Source: Ramlibacter sp. (GTDB taxonomy: Bacteria > Pseudomonadota > Gammaproteobacteria > Burkholderiales > Burkholderiaceae_C). From it: a stretch of 64,000 bases of DNA. Made by a program: the position numbers and the translations under genes. The notes below the pieces were generated by a model. That model did no database searches, was not told where the DNA came from, and saw nothing but the letters and a program-made list of their open reading frames with translations. Location of the stretch: NCBI GenBank assembly GCA_030695945.1, contig JAUYOG010000037.1:1-64000 (forward strand), in the 5' to 3' direction. Below, one piece after another: positions 36,224 through 46,635 of the stretch; the stretch's first letter is position 1, and each line of letters begins with the position of its first letter.

Positions 36224-37003
36224 TCACAAACGCACGGGGATGCCGCGCTCGGCCATCCGGGCCTTCGCCTGGGCCACCGTGTATTCGCCGTAATGGAAGA
36301 TGCTGGCGGCCAGCACCGCGTCCGCGCCGCCTTTCTGGATGCCGTCGGCCAGGTGGTCGAGGGTGCCGACGCCCCCCGACGCGATGACCGGCACCGTCAC
36401 CGCGTCACTCACGGCGCGGGTGAGTTCGAGGTCGAACCCGGCCTTGGTGCCGTCGCGGTCCATGCTGGTCAGCAGGATTTCGCCCGCGCCCCGGCGGGTC
36501 ATCTCGCGGGCCCACTCGACCGCATCGAGCCCGGTGTTGCGGCGCCCGCCATGGCTGAACACGTCCCAGCCCGGGCCGCGCACGGCGGCTTCTTGCGCGC
36601 CGCGCCGCTTGGCGTCGATCGCCACCACGATGCACTGGGCGCCGTACTTGTCCGATGCTGCCGCGATCACGTCGGGATTGGCGATCGCGGCCGAGTTGAA
36701 GCTGGTCTTGTCCGCGCCGGCGTTGAGCAGCCTGCGCACATCCTCCACGGTGCGAACACCCCCGCCGACCGTGAGCGGAATGAAGACCTGGGAGGCCACC
36801 GCTTCGATGATGTGCAGGATCAGGTCGCGGTTGTCGCTGGTCGCCGTGATGTCCAGGAACGTCAGTTCGTCCGCGCCCTGTTCGTTGTAACGCGCGGCGA
36901 TCTCGACCGGATCGCCGGCATCGCGCAGCTCGACGAAGTTCACCCCCTTGACGACGCGGCCGCCCGTCACGTCCAGGCAGGGAATGATCCGCTTGGCTAA
37001 CAT
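36224..37003 (-). CDS. hisF: Imidazole glycerol phosphate synthase, cyclase subunit
   Basis: A 259-residue TIM barrel. The N-terminus [20 protein letters not shown] contains catalytic Asp; [16 protein letters not shown] carries the second catalytic Asp, and phosphate loops are at [10 protein letters not shown] and [13 protein letters not shown]. It works with HisH. The ATG was chosen over a TTG two codons upstream. Confidence 0.97.
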   Translation of the reverse strand: MLAKRIIPCLDVTGGRVVKGVNFVELRDAGDPVEIAARYNEQGADELTFLDITATSDNRDLILHIIEAVASQVFIPLTVGGGVRTVEDVRRLLNAGADKTSFNSAAIANPDVIAAASDKYGAQCIVVAIDAKRRGAQEAAVRGPGWDVFSHGGRRNTGLDAVEWAREMTRRGAGEILLTSMDRDGTKAGFDLELTRAVSDAVTVPVIASGGVGTLDHLADGIQKGGADAVLAASIFHYGEYTVAQAKARMAERGIPVRL

Positions 37004-37013
37004 GCGCAAGACA

Positions 37014-37757
37014 TCACGTTCTCCCGAGCTCGTCGGCCTTGGCCTGGGCCTGCACGAAATCGAGGTCGCCGGAATAGACGGCCCGGCCGCAGATCACGCC
37101 TTCGATGCCTTCGTCCTCGACGGCGCACAGCTTCTCGATGTCGGCCATGTTCGACAGCCCGCCCGAGGCGATCACGGGGATCGTGAGCGCCTGCGCCAGC
37201 TTGACCGTCGCATCGATGTTGATGCCGGTGAGCATGCCGTCGCGGCCGATGTCGGTGTACACGATCGATTCGACGCCCCAGTCCTCGAACTTGCGCGCCA
37301 GGTCCACGACCTCGTGGCCCGTGAGCTTGCTCCAGCCGTCGGTGGCGACCTTGCCGTCCTTTGCATCGAGGCCCACGATGATGTGGCCGCCGAACGCGGT
37401 GCAGGCGTCCTTCAGGAAGCCCGGGTTCTTCACCGCGGCCGTGCCGATGATGACGTAACGCAGGCCGCCGTCGATGTATTTCTCGATCGTGTCCAGGTCG
37501 CGGATGCCGCCGCCCAGCTGCACGGGGATGTCGTCGCCCACCGCCTTGAGGATGGACTTGATCGCCGCGAAGTTCTGCGGCTTGCCGGCGAACGCCCCGT
37601 TCAGGTCGACCAGGTGGAGCCGGCGCGCGCCCTTCTCCAGCCAGCTGCGGGCCATGGCCGACGGGTCCTCGCTGAACGTGGTGGCCTGCTCCATGTCGCC
37701 CTGTTTGAGGCGAACACAGTGGCCGTCTTTCAGGTCAATCGCGGGAATGAGAAGCAT
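37014..37757 (-). CDS. hisA: Phosphoribosylformimino-AICAR phosphate isomerase
   Basis: A 247-residue TIM barrel homologous to HisF. Catalytic Asp residues lie in [15 protein letters not shown] and [12 protein letters not shown]; phosphate sites at [14 protein letters not shown] and [15 protein letters not shown]. Performs the Amadori rearrangement in histidine synthesis. It lies between hisH and hisF. Confidence 0.97.
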   Translation of the reverse strand: MLLIPAIDLKDGHCVRLKQGDMEQATTFSEDPSAMARSWLEKGARRLHLVDLNGAFAGKPQNFAAIKSILKAVGDDIPVQLGGGIRDLDTIEKYIDGGLRYVIIGTAAVKNPGFLKDACTAFGGHIIVGLDAKDGKVATDGWSKLTGHEVVDLARKFEDWGVESIVYTDIGRDGMLTGINIDATVKLAQALTIPVIASGGLSNMADIEKLCAVEDEGIEGVICGRAVYSGDLDFVQAQAKADELGRT

Positions 37758-37805
37758 AGCGGGCGGTGATGAGGCGACCCGTCGGGCGTGTCGGCGTCCG
37801 GGGCG

Positions 37806-38450
37806 TCATGGTTTCCAGTGGAGGAAGTTGCGGTAGAGCGCCAGGCCTTGGTCTGCGCTTTTTTCGGGGTGGAACTGGGTGGCAAAAATATTATCGCGTG
37901 CAATCGCGGCGGTAAAGCGCGTGCCGTAGTCCGCTTCCCCCACGCTGTGGCGCGCATCCGACGGGCGAACGTAGTAACTGTGCACGAAATAGAAGTAGCT
38001 GCCATCCGCCACGCCCTGCCACAGGGCGTGGGGTTGTGTCTGCCACACCTGGTTCCAGCCCATCTGCGGCACCTTGTAGCGGCTGCCATCGGGCTGCAGG
38101 CGCCCGGCCAGGTCGAACTTGAGGACCTCGCCGTGGATCAGGCCCAGGCCGTCCGTCGGGCCTTCGTGACTGCGATCCAGCAACATCTGCATGCCCACGC
38201 AGACGCCGAACAGGGGCTTGGACGCGGCTGCTTCCAGCACCGATTCCTGCAGGCCGGAGTCGCTCAGCTCGCGCATGCAGTCCGGCATGGCGCCCTGCCC
38301 CGGCAGCACGACGCGCTCGGCCGCGCGCACGTCCTCGGGCCGCGAGGTGACCACGACCTCGAAGCCGCTGCCCTGGGCGACATGGATTACGGCCTGCGCC
38401 ACGGAGCGCAGGTTGCCCATCCCATAGTCGACGACTGCTACAGTTTTCAT
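37806..38450 (-). CDS. hisH: Imidazole glycerol phosphate synthase, glutamine amidotransferase subunit
   Basis: A 214-residue class I glutamine amidotransferase. It starts [16 protein letters not shown]. The nucleophile Cys is in [15 protein letters not shown]; the catalytic His and Glu are in ATQFHPEKS. It supplies ammonia to HisF. Its position between hisB and hisA is standard. Confidence 0.97.
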   Translation of the reverse strand: MKTVAVVDYGMGNLRSVAQAVIHVAQGSGFEVVVTSRPEDVRAAERVVLPGQGAMPDCMRELSDSGLQESVLEAAASKPLFGVCVGMQMLLDRSHEGPTDGLGLIHGEVLKFDLAGRLQPDGSRYKVPQMGWNQVWQTQPHALWQGVADGSYFYFVHSYYVRPSDARHSVGEADYGTRFTAAIARDNIFATQFHPEKSADQGLALYRNFLHWKP

Positions 38451-38504
38451 AGCGACAAGTGCGCGAAAGCGAATTTCCTCAGGCCAGGCGGAGAGCGAAA
38501 GCGG

Positions 38505-39134
38505 TCAGAGCGAACCCTTGGTCGAGGGCACCGTGCCCGCCGAGCGTAAATCCAGCTCCAGCGCCACGCGCAGCGCGCGCGCGAACGCCTTGAACACGGT
38601 CTCGCATTGGTGGTGCGCGTTCTCGCCGCGCAGGTTGTCGATGTGAAGCGTCACGAAGGCGTGGTTGGCGAAGCCCTGGAAGAACTCATGGGCGAGCTGG
38701 CTGTCGAAGGTGCCGATCATGCCGCTCTTGAATGGCACGTTCATGACCAGGCCCGGCCGGCCGGAGAAATCGATGACGACGCGCGACAGCGCTTCGTCCA
38801 GTGGCACGTAGGCGTGTCCGTAGCGCCGGATGCCCTTCTTGTCGCCCACGGCCTGGTAGACCGCCTGGCCGAGGGTGATGCCCACGTCCTCGACGGTGTG
38901 GTGGCCGTCGATGTGCAAGTCGCCCTGAGCCTGGACATCCAGGTCGATCAGGCCGTGGCGCGCGATCTGGTCGAGCATGTGGTCGAAAAAGCCGATGCCC
39001 GTGGCAAGCTTTGCCTGGCCGGTCCCGTCCAGGTCGACGCGGACCGTGATCTGCGTTTCCGCGGTCTTGCGCACGACCTCGGCGCGGCGGTGGGTGGCCT
39101 GGTCTTTGGCGGCGGTGGCGGCAGGGGTGGTCAT
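38505..39134 (-). CDS. hisB: Imidazoleglycerol-phosphate dehydratase
   Basis: A 209-residue monofunctional HisB with two related metal-binding halves: [13 protein letters not shown] with [10 protein letters not shown], and [13 protein letters not shown] core followed by [14 protein letters not shown]. The phosphatase domain of enterobacterial HisB is absent, as expected for this group. The start overlaps the hisC stop (ATGA). Confidence 0.97.
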   Translation of the reverse strand: MTTPAATAAKDQATHRRAEVVRKTAETQITVRVDLDGTGQAKLATGIGFFDHMLDQIARHGLIDLDVQAQGDLHIDGHHTVEDVGITLGQAVYQAVGDKKGIRRYGHAYVPLDEALSRVVIDFSGRPGLVMNVPFKSGMIGTFDSQLAHEFFQGFANHAFVTLHIDNLRGENAHHQCETVFKAFARALRVALELDLRSAGTVPSTKGSL

Positions 39135-40210
39135 AGGGAGGCCTGGAGGGCCGCGAGCATCTGCGCATTCTCGGCGGCGGTTCCGACCGTGAGGCGCAGG
39201 CAATTGGCCAGCAATGGATGCATTTTAGAAACGTTCTTGACCAGGACGCCATGTGATTTCATGGCGTCGAAGGTCTTTTGCGCGTCGGGCACGCGCACCA
39301 GGATCATGTTGGCGTCGCTCGGCCAGCTCTTGACGCCGGGAACCGCTTGCAGCACGGCCTGGATCACGGTGCGCTGGTTGCGGATGTCCTGGGCCTGGGC
39401 CGCGAAAACGTCCTGGTGGCCGAGCGCGAACAGCGCCGCCTCGCAATTCAGGACGCTGACGTTGTAGGGCGGCCGCACCTTGTCGACCTGCTCGATCAGC
39501 GCCTTCGGGCCCATCATGTAACCGATGCGCACGCCCGCCAGCCCGAACTTGCTCATGGTGCGCATCAGGAGCACGTGGTCGTGCCTGGCGATGCGGTCGA
39601 TGTAGCTTCTGCTGGAAAACGGCTGGTACGCCTCGTCGATCACCACCAGGCCGGGCGCCGCTTCCACGATCTTTTCGACGACGGCGTCGTCCCAGAGATT
39701 GGCCGTGGGGTTGTTCGGGTAGGCGATGTAGATCACGGCCGGCAGCTGCTCGGCGATGGCGTTGAGCATCGCCTCCTCGTCGAGCTCGAAGTCGGCCGTG
39801 AGCGGCACGCCGATGAACTTGAGCCCTTGCAGCTGCGCGCTCATCGCATACATGACGAAACCGGGCACCGGCGCCAGGATCGCCGCGCCCGGCACGTCGC
39901 AGGCCATGGCGATCAGCGAGATAAGCTCGTCGGAGCCGTTGCCCAGCATGATGTCGAACCCGGCGGGCATCCCCGCGTGCGCCGCCAGCGCCTCGCGCAG
40001 CTGGTTGGTGCGCTCCCCCGGATAGCGGTTCAGCGCCAGCGCGCCCAGCCGCCGGCCCAGCTCCTCCTGCAATTCGGGTGGCAGGCGGTGCGGGTTTTCC
40101 ATCGCATCCAGCTTGACCATGCCGGCTGAGGGCTGGATCGCATAGGCGTGCATGGACTGCACGTCCTGCCGAAAGACGCCCGCCGGCCGCATCGGGTCGC
40201 GGCTGCTCAT
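39131..40210 (-). CDS. hisC: Histidinol-phosphate aminotransferase
   Basis: A 359-residue PLP enzyme of fold type I. Motifs: [46 protein letters not shown], and the PLP lysine in [16 protein letters not shown]. It overlaps both neighbours by four bases (ATGA), so hisD-hisC-hisB are tightly coupled. Confidence 0.97.
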   Translation of the reverse strand: MSSRDPMRPAGVFRQDVQSMHAYAIQPSAGMVKLDAMENPHRLPPELQEELGRRLGALALNRYPGERTNQLREALAAHAGMPAGFDIMLGNGSDELISLIAMACDVPGAAILAPVPGFVMYAMSAQLQGLKFIGVPLTADFELDEEAMLNAIAEQLPAVIYIAYPNNPTANLWDDAVVEKIVEAAPGLVVIDEAYQPFSSRSYIDRIARHDHVLLMRTMSKFGLAGVRIGYMMGPKALIEQVDKVRPPYNVSVLNCEAALFALGHQDVFAAQAQDIRNQRTVIQAVLQAVPGVKSWPSDANMILVRVPDAQKTFDAMKSHGVLVKNVSKMHPLLANCLRLTVGTAAENAQMLAALQASL

Positions 40211-41526
40211 CGCCTTAGCCTCATCTCGGCGGCGCGCGCGTGGGCCTGGAGGCCCTCGCCGTGCGCCAGCTCGGCGGCGATGGCGCCGAGCTCCTGGGCG
40301 CCCGCCTCGCTCACTTCGATGATGCTGCTGCGCTTCTGGAAGTCGTAGACCCCGAGCGGGCTGGAGAAGCGCGCCGTGCTGCTGGTCGGCAGAACGTGAT
40401 TCGGCCCGGCGCAATAGTCGCCCAGCGATTCGCTGGTGAATGCACCCAGGAAGATCGCGCCGGCGTGTTTGAGGAGCGGCTCCCACCGGTGGGGGTCGCC
40501 GCTGGCGATCTCCAGGTGCTCCGGGGCAATCCGGTTGCTGATCTCGCACGCTTCTTCCATGCTGCGGGTGTGGATCAGCGCGCCGCGGCCGTTGAGCGAC
40601 TTGGCGATGATCTCCGCGCGCAGCATCTCCGGCAACAGGCGGTCGATCTCGGCCTGCACCTTGTCGATGTAGGCGGCGTCGGGGCACAGCAGGATGCTTT
40701 GCGCGAGCTCGTCGTGCTCGGCCTGCGAAAAGAGGTCCATCGCCACCCAGTCAGGGGGTGTCGTGCCGTCGGCGAGCACGAGTATCTCGCTGGGGCCCGC
40801 GATCATGTCGATGCCCACCTGCCCGAAGACACGGCGCTTGGCGCTGGCCACATAGGCATTGCCGGGGCCGGTGATCTTGTCCACACGCGCGATGGTCTCG
40901 GTGCCGTAGGCGAGCGCCGCGACGGCCTGGGCGCCGCCGATCGTGAAGGCGCGGCTGACGCCGGCCACGTATGCGGCCGCCAGGACCAGGGCGTTCTTCT
41001 CGCCCCGGGGCGTGGGCACCACCATGATGATCTCGCCGACGCCGGCCACCTGCGCCGGTATGGCGTTCATCAGCACCGAGGAGGGGTACGCCGCCTTGCC
41101 GCCGGGCACGTAGATGCCGACGCGGTCCAGCGGCGTCACCTTCTGGCCCAGAAGCGAGCCGTGCTCGTCCCGGTAGCTCCAGCTTTCGCCGTTGGCCTTC
41201 TTCTGCGCCTCGTGGTACGTGCGAACGCGCGCCGCTGCGGCCTGCAGGGCCTCGCGCTGCGCCGCGGGCAGGGCGTCGAAGGCCGCCTCCAGCTCGCGCT
41301 GCGTGAGTTCAAGCGCGCTCATGGCCGCCGCGTCCAGGGCGTCGAATCGGCGCGTGTACTCGAGGACCGCGGCGTCGCCGCGTCGCCGCACATCCGCGAG
41401 GATCTCGCCGACGCGCTGCTCGACTTCGGCATCGGTTTGCGCGGACCATTGCAGGCGTGCCGTGAAGGCTTCCTCGAAACCGGCGCTGCCGGTGGCCAGG
41501 CGAAGCGGCTTGGCTGTCCGGTTCAT
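40207..41526 (-). CDS. hisD: Histidinol dehydrogenase
   Basis: A 439-residue zinc- and NAD-dependent enzyme for the last two steps of histidine synthesis. Motifs: [64 protein letters not shown], and [20 protein letters not shown]. The ATG giving [10 protein letters not shown] was preferred to a GTG eight codons upstream. Confidence 0.97.
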   Translation of the reverse strand: MNRTAKPLRLATGSAGFEEAFTARLQWSAQTDAEVEQRVGEILADVRRRGDAAVLEYTRRFDALDAAAMSALELTQRELEAAFDALPAAQREALQAAAARVRTYHEAQKKANGESWSYRDEHGSLLGQKVTPLDRVGIYVPGGKAAYPSSVLMNAIPAQVAGVGEIIMVVPTPRGEKNALVLAAAYVAGVSRAFTIGGAQAVAALAYGTETIARVDKITGPGNAYVASAKRRVFGQVGIDMIAGPSEILVLADGTTPPDWVAMDLFSQAEHDELAQSILLCPDAAYIDKVQAEIDRLLPEMLRAEIIAKSLNGRGALIHTRSMEEACEISNRIAPEHLEIASGDPHRWEPLLKHAGAIFLGAFTSESLGDYCAGPNHVLPTSSTARFSSPLGVYDFQKRSSIIEVSEAGAQELGAIAAELAHGEGLQAHARAAEMRLRR

Positions 41527-41530
41527 GGCC

Positions 41531-42196
41531 TCAGCCCTTCCCCACCGCACCCGCGAAGGCGTCGATCACGCGGCGGATCGGCTCCTGCTTCAGCTTCAGC
41601 GCCGCCTGGTTGACGACCAGCCGGGAGCTGATGTCCATGATGCGCTCGACCTCGACCAGGTGGTTGGCCTTGAGGGTGTTGCCGGTGGAGACCAGGTCGA
41701 CGATGGCATCGGCCAGGCCCGTCAGCGGCGCCAGTTCCATGCTGCCGTACAGCTTGATGAGGTCCACGTGCACGCCCTTGGCCGCGAAGAACTCGCGCGC
41801 GATGTTGACGTACTTGGTGGCCACGCGCAGGCGCGAGCCTTGCCGCACCGCGTTGGCATAGTCGAAGTCGGCGCGCACGGCCACGCTCACGCGGCATTTC
41901 GCGATGCGCAGGTCCAGCGGCTGGTACAGGCCTGCGCCGCCGCCCCAGTCGGCGCTGTGCTCGATCAGCGTGTCGAGCCCGGTCACGCCGAGGTCCGCGC
42001 CGCCGTATTGCACGTAGGTGGGCACATCGCTCGCGCGCACGATCACGACGCGCACCCCGGGCTGGCTGGTCGCCAGGATCAGCTTGCGCGACTTCTCGGG
42101 GTCTTCCAGCACCTCGATGCCGGCGGCCTTCAGCAGCGGCAGGGTCTCATCGAAAATGCGCCCCTTGGACAGGGCCAGCGTGATTTGCGGGTTCAT
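41531..42196 (-). CDS. hisG: ATP phosphoribosyltransferase, short form
   Basis: A 221-residue HisG of the short class, which lacks the C-terminal regulatory domain and needs the partner HisZ. No hisZ is in this window. Motifs: [34 protein letters not shown], and the PRPP loop [19 protein letters not shown]. First committed step and feedback point of the pathway. Its start overlaps the murA stop. Confidence 0.97.
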   Translation of the reverse strand: MNPQITLALSKGRIFDETLPLLKAAGIEVLEDPEKSRKLILATSQPGVRVVIVRASDVPTYVQYGGADLGVTGLDTLIEHSADWGGGAGLYQPLDLRIAKCRVSVAVRADFDYANAVRQGSRLRVATKYVNIAREFFAAKGVHVDLIKLYGSMELAPLTGLADAIVDLVSTGNTLKANHLVEVERIMDISSRLVVNQAALKLKQEPIRRVIDAFAGAVGKG

Positions 42197-43458
42197 TTGA
42201 CTCGCTCGATATCCGCACCGATGGCGCGCAGCTTCGCTTCCATCCGGTCGTAGCCGCGGTCCAGGTGGTAGATGCGGTCCACGATCGTTTCGCCCTCCGC
42301 CACGAGGCCGGCGATCACGAGGCTGGCCGACGCGCGCAGGTCGGTGGCCATCACCATGGCGCCGGAGAGCTTCTCCACGCCTTCGATGACCGCGAACTTG
42401 CCGTCGACCTGGATCTTCGCGCCCAGCCGCACCAGCTCGTTCACGTGCATGAAGCGGTTTTCGAAGATGGTCTCCGTGATCTTGGAGGAGCCGTCGGCAA
42501 TCGCGTTCAGGGCCATGAACTGGGCCTGCATGTCCGTCGGGAAGCCGGGGTACTCGGTGGTGCGAAAGCTCTGGGCGGTAAGCCGCCCCTGCGAATGCAG
42601 GTGGATCCCATCCTCCACCGCGGCAACGCTGGCGCCTGCCTCGCGCAACTTGTCGATGACAGCGTCCAGGTGGTCTGCCCGGCCATGCCGCAGGACGACA
42701 TCGCCGCCGGTTGCGGCCACCGCGCAGAGGAACGTGCCCGCCTCGATCCGGTCGGCAACGACCTGGTGGGTGCAGCCGTGGAGCTTGTCCATGCCCTGGA
42801 TCACGATCCGGCTGGTGCCGTGGCCTTCGATGCGCGCGCCCATCTTGATGAGCATCTCGGCCAGGTCGGCAATCTCCGGTTCCTGGGCCGCGTTCTCGAG
42901 CACCGTCTCGCCCTCGGCGAGCGCGGCCGCCATGAGGAAGTTCTCGGTGCCGGTCACGGTGATCATGTCGGTGCGGATGCTCGCGCCCTTCAGCCGCGCC
43001 TGGCCCTTGGGCAGCTTGGCGATCATGTAGCCGTGTTCGACCACGATGTCGGCGCCCATGGCCTGCATGCCCTTGATGTGCTGGTCCACCGGGCGGGAGC
43101 CGATCGCACAGCCGCCGGGCAGCGATACGGTGGCCTCGCCGAAGCGGGCCAGCAGAGGACCCAGCGCCAGGACCGAGGCGCGCATGGTCTTGACCAGCTC
43201 GTACGGCGCCTCGGGCGAGCTGAGCTTGCCCGCGTCGATGCGCACGTTGCCGTGGTCGTCGCGCTCCACGTTCACACCCATGTTTCGCAGCAGCGTGAGC
43301 ATGGTGGACACGTCCTGCAGCCGCGGCACGTTCTGCAGCATGACCGGCTCGGCCGTGAGCAGCGCGGCGCAAAGCTCGGGCAGCGCCGCGTTCTTGGCGC
43401 CGGAAATCCGCACCTCGCCGTGGAGCTGTCGGCCCCCGCGAATCAAGAGCTTGTCCAT
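42193..43458 (-). CDS. murA: UDP-N-acetylglucosamine 1-carboxyvinyltransferase
   Basis: A 421-residue MurA, first committed step of peptidoglycan synthesis. Start [20 protein letters not shown] with the [11 protein letters not shown] motif. The catalytic Cys lies in [16 protein letters not shown], so fosfomycin sensitivity at this residue is expected. [17 protein letters not shown] is also diagnostic. It heads the histidine genes with a four-base overlap to hisG. Confidence 0.98.
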   Translation of the reverse strand: MDKLLIRGGRQLHGEVRISGAKNAALPELCAALLTAEPVMLQNVPRLQDVSTMLTLLRNMGVNVERDDHGNVRIDAGKLSSPEAPYELVKTMRASVLALGPLLARFGEATVSLPGGCAIGSRPVDQHIKGMQAMGADIVVEHGYMIAKLPKGQARLKGASIRTDMITVTGTENFLMAAALAEGETVLENAAQEPEIADLAEMLIKMGARIEGHGTSRIVIQGMDKLHGCTHQVVADRIEAGTFLCAVAATGGDVVLRHGRADHLDAVIDKLREAGASVAAVEDGIHLHSQGRLTAQSFRTTEYPGFPTDMQAQFMALNAIADGSSKITETIFENRFMHVNELVRLGAKIQVDGKFAVIEGVEKLSGAMVMATDLRASASLVIAGLVAEGETIVDRIYHLDRGYDRMEAKLRAIGADIERVK

Positions 43459-43465
43459 GATGGGT

Positions 43466-43711
43466 TCAGTTGGTTTGGGCCGCCGCCCATTCGGCCGGCG
43501 TGAAGGTCTTCATCGAGAGCGCATGCACCTCGTCCGTCCGCATTCTCGCACCCAGCGTCGCGTACACGCGCTGGTGGCGCTGGATCAGGCGCTTGCCTTC
43601 GAATTCGGGGGAGACGATCACGGCCTCCCAGTGGCGGCCGTCCCCGGCAACCTGGATGTGTTCGCAGGCGAGGCCGGCGGCGATGAGTGTTTGGAGTTCT
43701 TCGGCAGTCAT
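43466..43711 (-). CDS. BolA/IbaG family protein
   Basis: An 81-residue BolA-fold protein of the IbaG (YrbA) group, thought to work with monothiol glutaredoxins in iron-sulfur metabolism. [20 protein letters not shown] and the His in [17 protein letters not shown] are typical. It lies directly before murA, as in E. coli. Confidence 0.92.
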   Translation of the reverse strand: MTAEELQTLIAAGLACEHIQVAGDGRHWEAVIVSPEFEGKRLIQRHQRVYATLGARMRTDEVHALSMKTFTPAEWAAAQTN

Positions 43712-43754
43712 TCAGTTATTCCAGAGCAGGCGCCTCTCCGACGAGACAAGCCAT

Positions 43755-43842
43755 TGGGGGGCCACCGCGGAACCGGCTTTGCCGGGCCGCTGGTGGCGCC
43801 CCCTTGAGGGGGAGGCGGCCGCAGGCCGCTTCGGGGGTGGTT
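43755..43842. repeat. GC-rich intergenic hairpin element
   Basis: Between the exporter permease stop and the ibaG/bolA start are nested dyads: CCACCGCGG with a later GCCGCTGGTGG, then GCCCCCTTGAGGGGG, then GCGGCCGCAGGCCGC. It is a different sequence from the 81-bp repeat but has the same style of GC hairpins in an operon gap. Confidence 0.5.
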
Positions 43843-43847
43843 TCAAT

Positions 43848-44603
43848 TCAGCCCCTGATTCTGTAGCCAATCCGCAGCAGGTGGATGGCGATGGCGCTGA
43901 CGGTCAGCATCGCCGTGCCGACGATCCCGAGGCTGAGCCAGGGAGAGACGTCGCTGACCCCGAAAAAACCGTAGCGGAATCCGTCGATCATGTAGAAGAA
44001 CGGATTGAGGTGGCTCACCTGCTGCCAGCCCGCGGGCAGCGAGTGGATCGAATAGAACACGCCGGACAGGAACGTCATGGGCATGATGACGAAGTTCTGG
44101 AAAGCGGCCAGCTGGTCGAACTTCTCCGCCCACAGGCCCGCGATGACGCCCAGCGCGCCCAGGATGCCGGCGCCGAGCACGGCGAAAACGACGATCCAGA
44201 GCGGCGCCACGAAGCCGGGCTGGCCGAACCAGGCCGTGACCAGGAACACACCCAGGCCGACGGCCAGGCCGCGCACCACGGAGGAGCCGACGTACGCGAA
44301 GAACCAGCTCCAGTGCGACAGCGGGGTGAGCAGCACGAAAACGAGGCTGCCCATGATCTTGCTCTGGATGAGCGAGGAAGAACTGTTGGCGAACGAGTTC
44401 TGGAGCACGCTCATCATCACGAGTCCGGGCACGAGGAAGGCCGTGTAGCTCACGGTGTCGTACACCTTCACGTGGTCCTGCAGCACATGGCCGAAGATGA
44501 GCATGTACAGCATGGCCGTGAGGACCGGGGCCGCCACGGTCTGGAAGCTCACTTTCCAGAACCGAAGCACCTCCTTGTAGAGCAGCGTGCGCCAGCCGGT
44601 CAT
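43848..44603 (-). CDS. ABC-2 type transporter permease
   Basis: A 251-residue ABC-2 permease with six membrane helices, similar to YadH. Segments include VAAPVLTAMLYMLIFGHVLQ, FLVPGLVMMSVLQNSFANSS and MPMTFLSGVFYSIHSLPAGW, the last being a family hallmark. It forms an exporter with the ATPase whose stop its start overlaps. The substrate is unknown; its location next to the mla genes is conserved. Confidence 0.92.
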   Translation of the reverse strand: MTGWRTLLYKEVLRFWKVSFQTVAAPVLTAMLYMLIFGHVLQDHVKVYDTVSYTAFLVPGLVMMSVLQNSFANSSSSLIQSKIMGSLVFVLLTPLSHWSWFFAYVGSSVVRGLAVGLGVFLVTAWFGQPGFVAPLWIVVFAVLGAGILGALGVIAGLWAEKFDQLAAFQNFVIMPMTFLSGVFYSIHSLPAGWQQVSHLNPFFYMIDGFRYGFFGVSDVSPWLSLGIVGTAMLTVSAIAIHLLRIGYRIRG

Positions 44604-45547
44604 TCCAGGATCTCCGCCGCCATCTTTTCGCGCACCGCGGCCGACTTCTCGGACATGACGTCGAGGAACACGTCCTCCAGGTCCGCCTTGCGGATTTCCA
44701 CGTCGTCGACCCGCAAACCTGCCCTGCGGATCACGGCCAAATACTGTTCGATCTCCAGCGCATCATGCGCCGGCAGCTGCACGATTCGCCCTGTGACGCG
44801 GGCCTTGTTCTCGAATTCCGGCGGCAATGCCCCATCGAGCTTGAAGCGCAGCACGTTGCTCGATGCCGCCCGGAGCAGTTCGCTGGTGCGCTCCAGGGCC
44901 ACCACACGGCCCTGCTTGAGCATCGCAATGCGACCGCACAGGGCCTCGGCCTCTTCCAGGTAGTGCGTCGTCAGCAGTACGGTGTGCCCCTGCTTGTTCA
45001 GGCGCGCGATGAACTGCCACAGCGTCTGCCGCAGCTCCACGTCCACGCCGGCCGTGGGCTCGTCCAGGACGATCACCGGCGGCTTGTGGACGAGGGCCTG
45101 CGCCACCAGCACGCGCCGCTTCATGCCGCCGGAGAGCTGGCGCATGTTCGCGTCGGCCTTGTCGGCCAGGCCCAGGCTGTCCAGCAGTTCGTCGATCCAG
45201 GCGCCGTTGTTCTTCACGCCGAAATAGCCGGACTGGATCTGGAGCGCCTCGCGCACGTTGAAGAACGGGTCGAACACGAGTTCCTGCGGCACGACCCCCA
45301 ATTGGCGGCGCGCCTGCGCGTAATCGGCTTGCACGTCGTGGCCGCGGACCGCAACCCGGCCCGAAGTCGGCCGCGTGAGTCCGGCGAGCACGCTGATGAG
45401 GGTGGTCTTGCCCGCGCCGTTGGGGCCCAGGAGCCCGAAGAATTCGCCCTCCTGGATGTCGAAGCTCACGCTGTCCAGCGCCCTGAGGGGGCCGCCGCGA
45501 GCGGTGGGATAGACCTTGGTGACGGACTGGAACGAGATCGCGGGCAT
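44600..45547 (-). CDS. ABC transporter ATP-binding protein
   Basis: A 315-residue ABC ATPase similar to YadG. Walker A GPNGAGKTT, Q-loop VVPQELVFDPFFNV, signature LSGGMKRR, Walker B VIVLDEPTAGVD and switch His TTHYLEEAE are all present, followed by a ~90-residue C-terminal domain. The ATG giving MPAISFQSVTK was chosen since the longer frame reads into a non-coding gap. Confidence 0.94.
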   Translation of the reverse strand: MPAISFQSVTKVYPTARGGPLRALDSVSFDIQEGEFFGLLGPNGAGKTTLISVLAGLTRPTSGRVAVRGHDVQADYAQARRQLGVVPQELVFDPFFNVREALQIQSGYFGVKNNGAWIDELLDSLGLADKADANMRQLSGGMKRRVLVAQALVHKPPVIVLDEPTAGVDVELRQTLWQFIARLNKQGHTVLLTTHYLEEAEALCGRIAMLKQGRVVALERTSELLRAASSNVLRFKLDGALPPEFENKARVTGRIVQLPAHDALEIEQYLAVIRRAGLRVDDVEIRKADLEDVFLDVMSEKSAAVREKMAAEILE

Positions 45548-45606
45548 GGAAGCCTGCGATTTTAGCTTCGGCACCACAAGCTCCCTTCGGGGAGCGGTGG
45601 TTAGCC

Positions 45607-45879
45607 TTACGAAGCGGCCGGCAGCAATTCCGCCACGCCGTACAGCGCCGCCAGTTCGCGCAGGCGGGGCGGCAGGCGCGCCACGCCGAAACTCTTGCCA
45701 CGCGCCATTGCCTCGCGCCGGCACTCGAGCAGCACTGCCAGGGCCGACGAGTCGAAGTGCGCGAGCGCCCCGGCATCGGCCACCACCGAGGTGCCGGGCT
45801 GCGAGCGCAGCCCCTGGGTGAGCATCCGGCAGCAGGCGCCTGCCTGTTCGTGGGTCAGTTCGGCCGGAAGCACCAACAC
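45607..45879 (-). CDS. mlaB: STAS-domain protein MlaB
   Basis: A 90-residue STAS protein, the cytoplasmic regulator that binds MlaF in the inner-membrane phospholipid transporter. LAHFDSSALAVLLECRREAM holds the characteristic Ser-rich helix start. The frame begins at GTG. It lies three bases after mlaC. Confidence 0.85.
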   Translation of the reverse strand: MLVLPAELTHEQAGACCRMLTQGLRSQPGTSVVADAGALAHFDSSALAVLLECRREAMARGKSFGVARLPPRLRELAALYGVAELLPAAS

Positions 45880-45882
45880 CGG

Positions 45883-46536
45883 CTAGCCCTTCTTCGCGCT
45901 GGCGGCGGCGTTCGACTTGTTGCGTTCGACCAGCGTGGCGATCAGGCCGTCGATGCCCTTGGCGCTGATCTCCTGCGCGAACTGGGTTCGGTAGGTTTCC
46001 ACCAGCCAGACGCCCAGCACGTTCAGGTTGTAGATCTTCCAGCCCGCGCCCTGGCCGGGCGTCTTTTCGAGCCGGTAGTCCAGCTGGATCGGGTCGCCGC
46101 GGCCGCGGATTTCGGTGCGGACCACCACATCCGTGTCCGTCGACGCACTGCGCTGCGGCTTGACGCTCACGGTCTGGTCATCCACCTGCGAAAGTGCGCC
46201 CGAGTACGTGCGCACCATCAGGATCTTGAATTCGTCCTGCAGGCGCTTTTGCTGCTCGGGCGTCGCCTGCCGCCAGGCCGGCCCCACGGCCGCGGCCGAC
46301 ATCCGCTGGAAATTCACGTTGGGCATGATCTTGGTATCCACGAGCGCGAGGATCCGGTTGGTGTCCCCGGCCTGGATGGCCTTGTCCGACTTGATCGCGG
46401 CCAGCACGTCGTCCGAGAGACGCTTGATCATCGCATCGGGCGCCTCGTCGGCGGCGTGCGCCACGGGGGCAACGCCGGCGAATGCGGCCAGCGCCACGAA
46501 TGCGGCCGCAACCTGGCCTACAACACGTCTTTTCAT
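45883..46536 (-). CDS. mlaC: Phospholipid-binding protein MlaC
   Basis: A 217-residue periplasmic carrier (Tol-Tol-Ttg2/MlaC family) shuttling phospholipid between MlaA and MlaFEDB. Signal peptide VAAAFVALAAFAGVAPVAHA. VDTKIMPNVNFQRMSAAAVG and AGWKIYNLNVLGVWLVETYR are typical. I chose the ATG with AAAGGTGA upstream; an ATG five codons earlier is possible. Confidence 0.93.
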   Translation of the reverse strand: MKRRVVGQVAAAFVALAAFAGVAPVAHAADEAPDAMIKRLSDDVLAAIKSDKAIQAGDTNRILALVDTKIMPNVNFQRMSAAAVGPAWRQATPEQQKRLQDEFKILMVRTYSGALSQVDDQTVSVKPQRSASTDTDVVVRTEIRGRGDPIQLDYRLEKTPGQGAGWKIYNLNVLGVWLVETYRTQFAQEISAKGIDGLIATLVERNKSNAAASAKKG

Positions 46537-46635
46537 CGATTCACCTTTCATGCGGATCAATCCGCAGCTTCATTGGAACGCCGGGCCGGGGCCCGGTTCC
46601 GGATTCTTGCCCGGCTTTGAAACCGTCTGAAAACC

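Noticed and set aside
41531..42196. Short HisG as a truncation
   Set aside because: The 221-residue form is the normal HisZ-dependent class; all active-site motifs are present.
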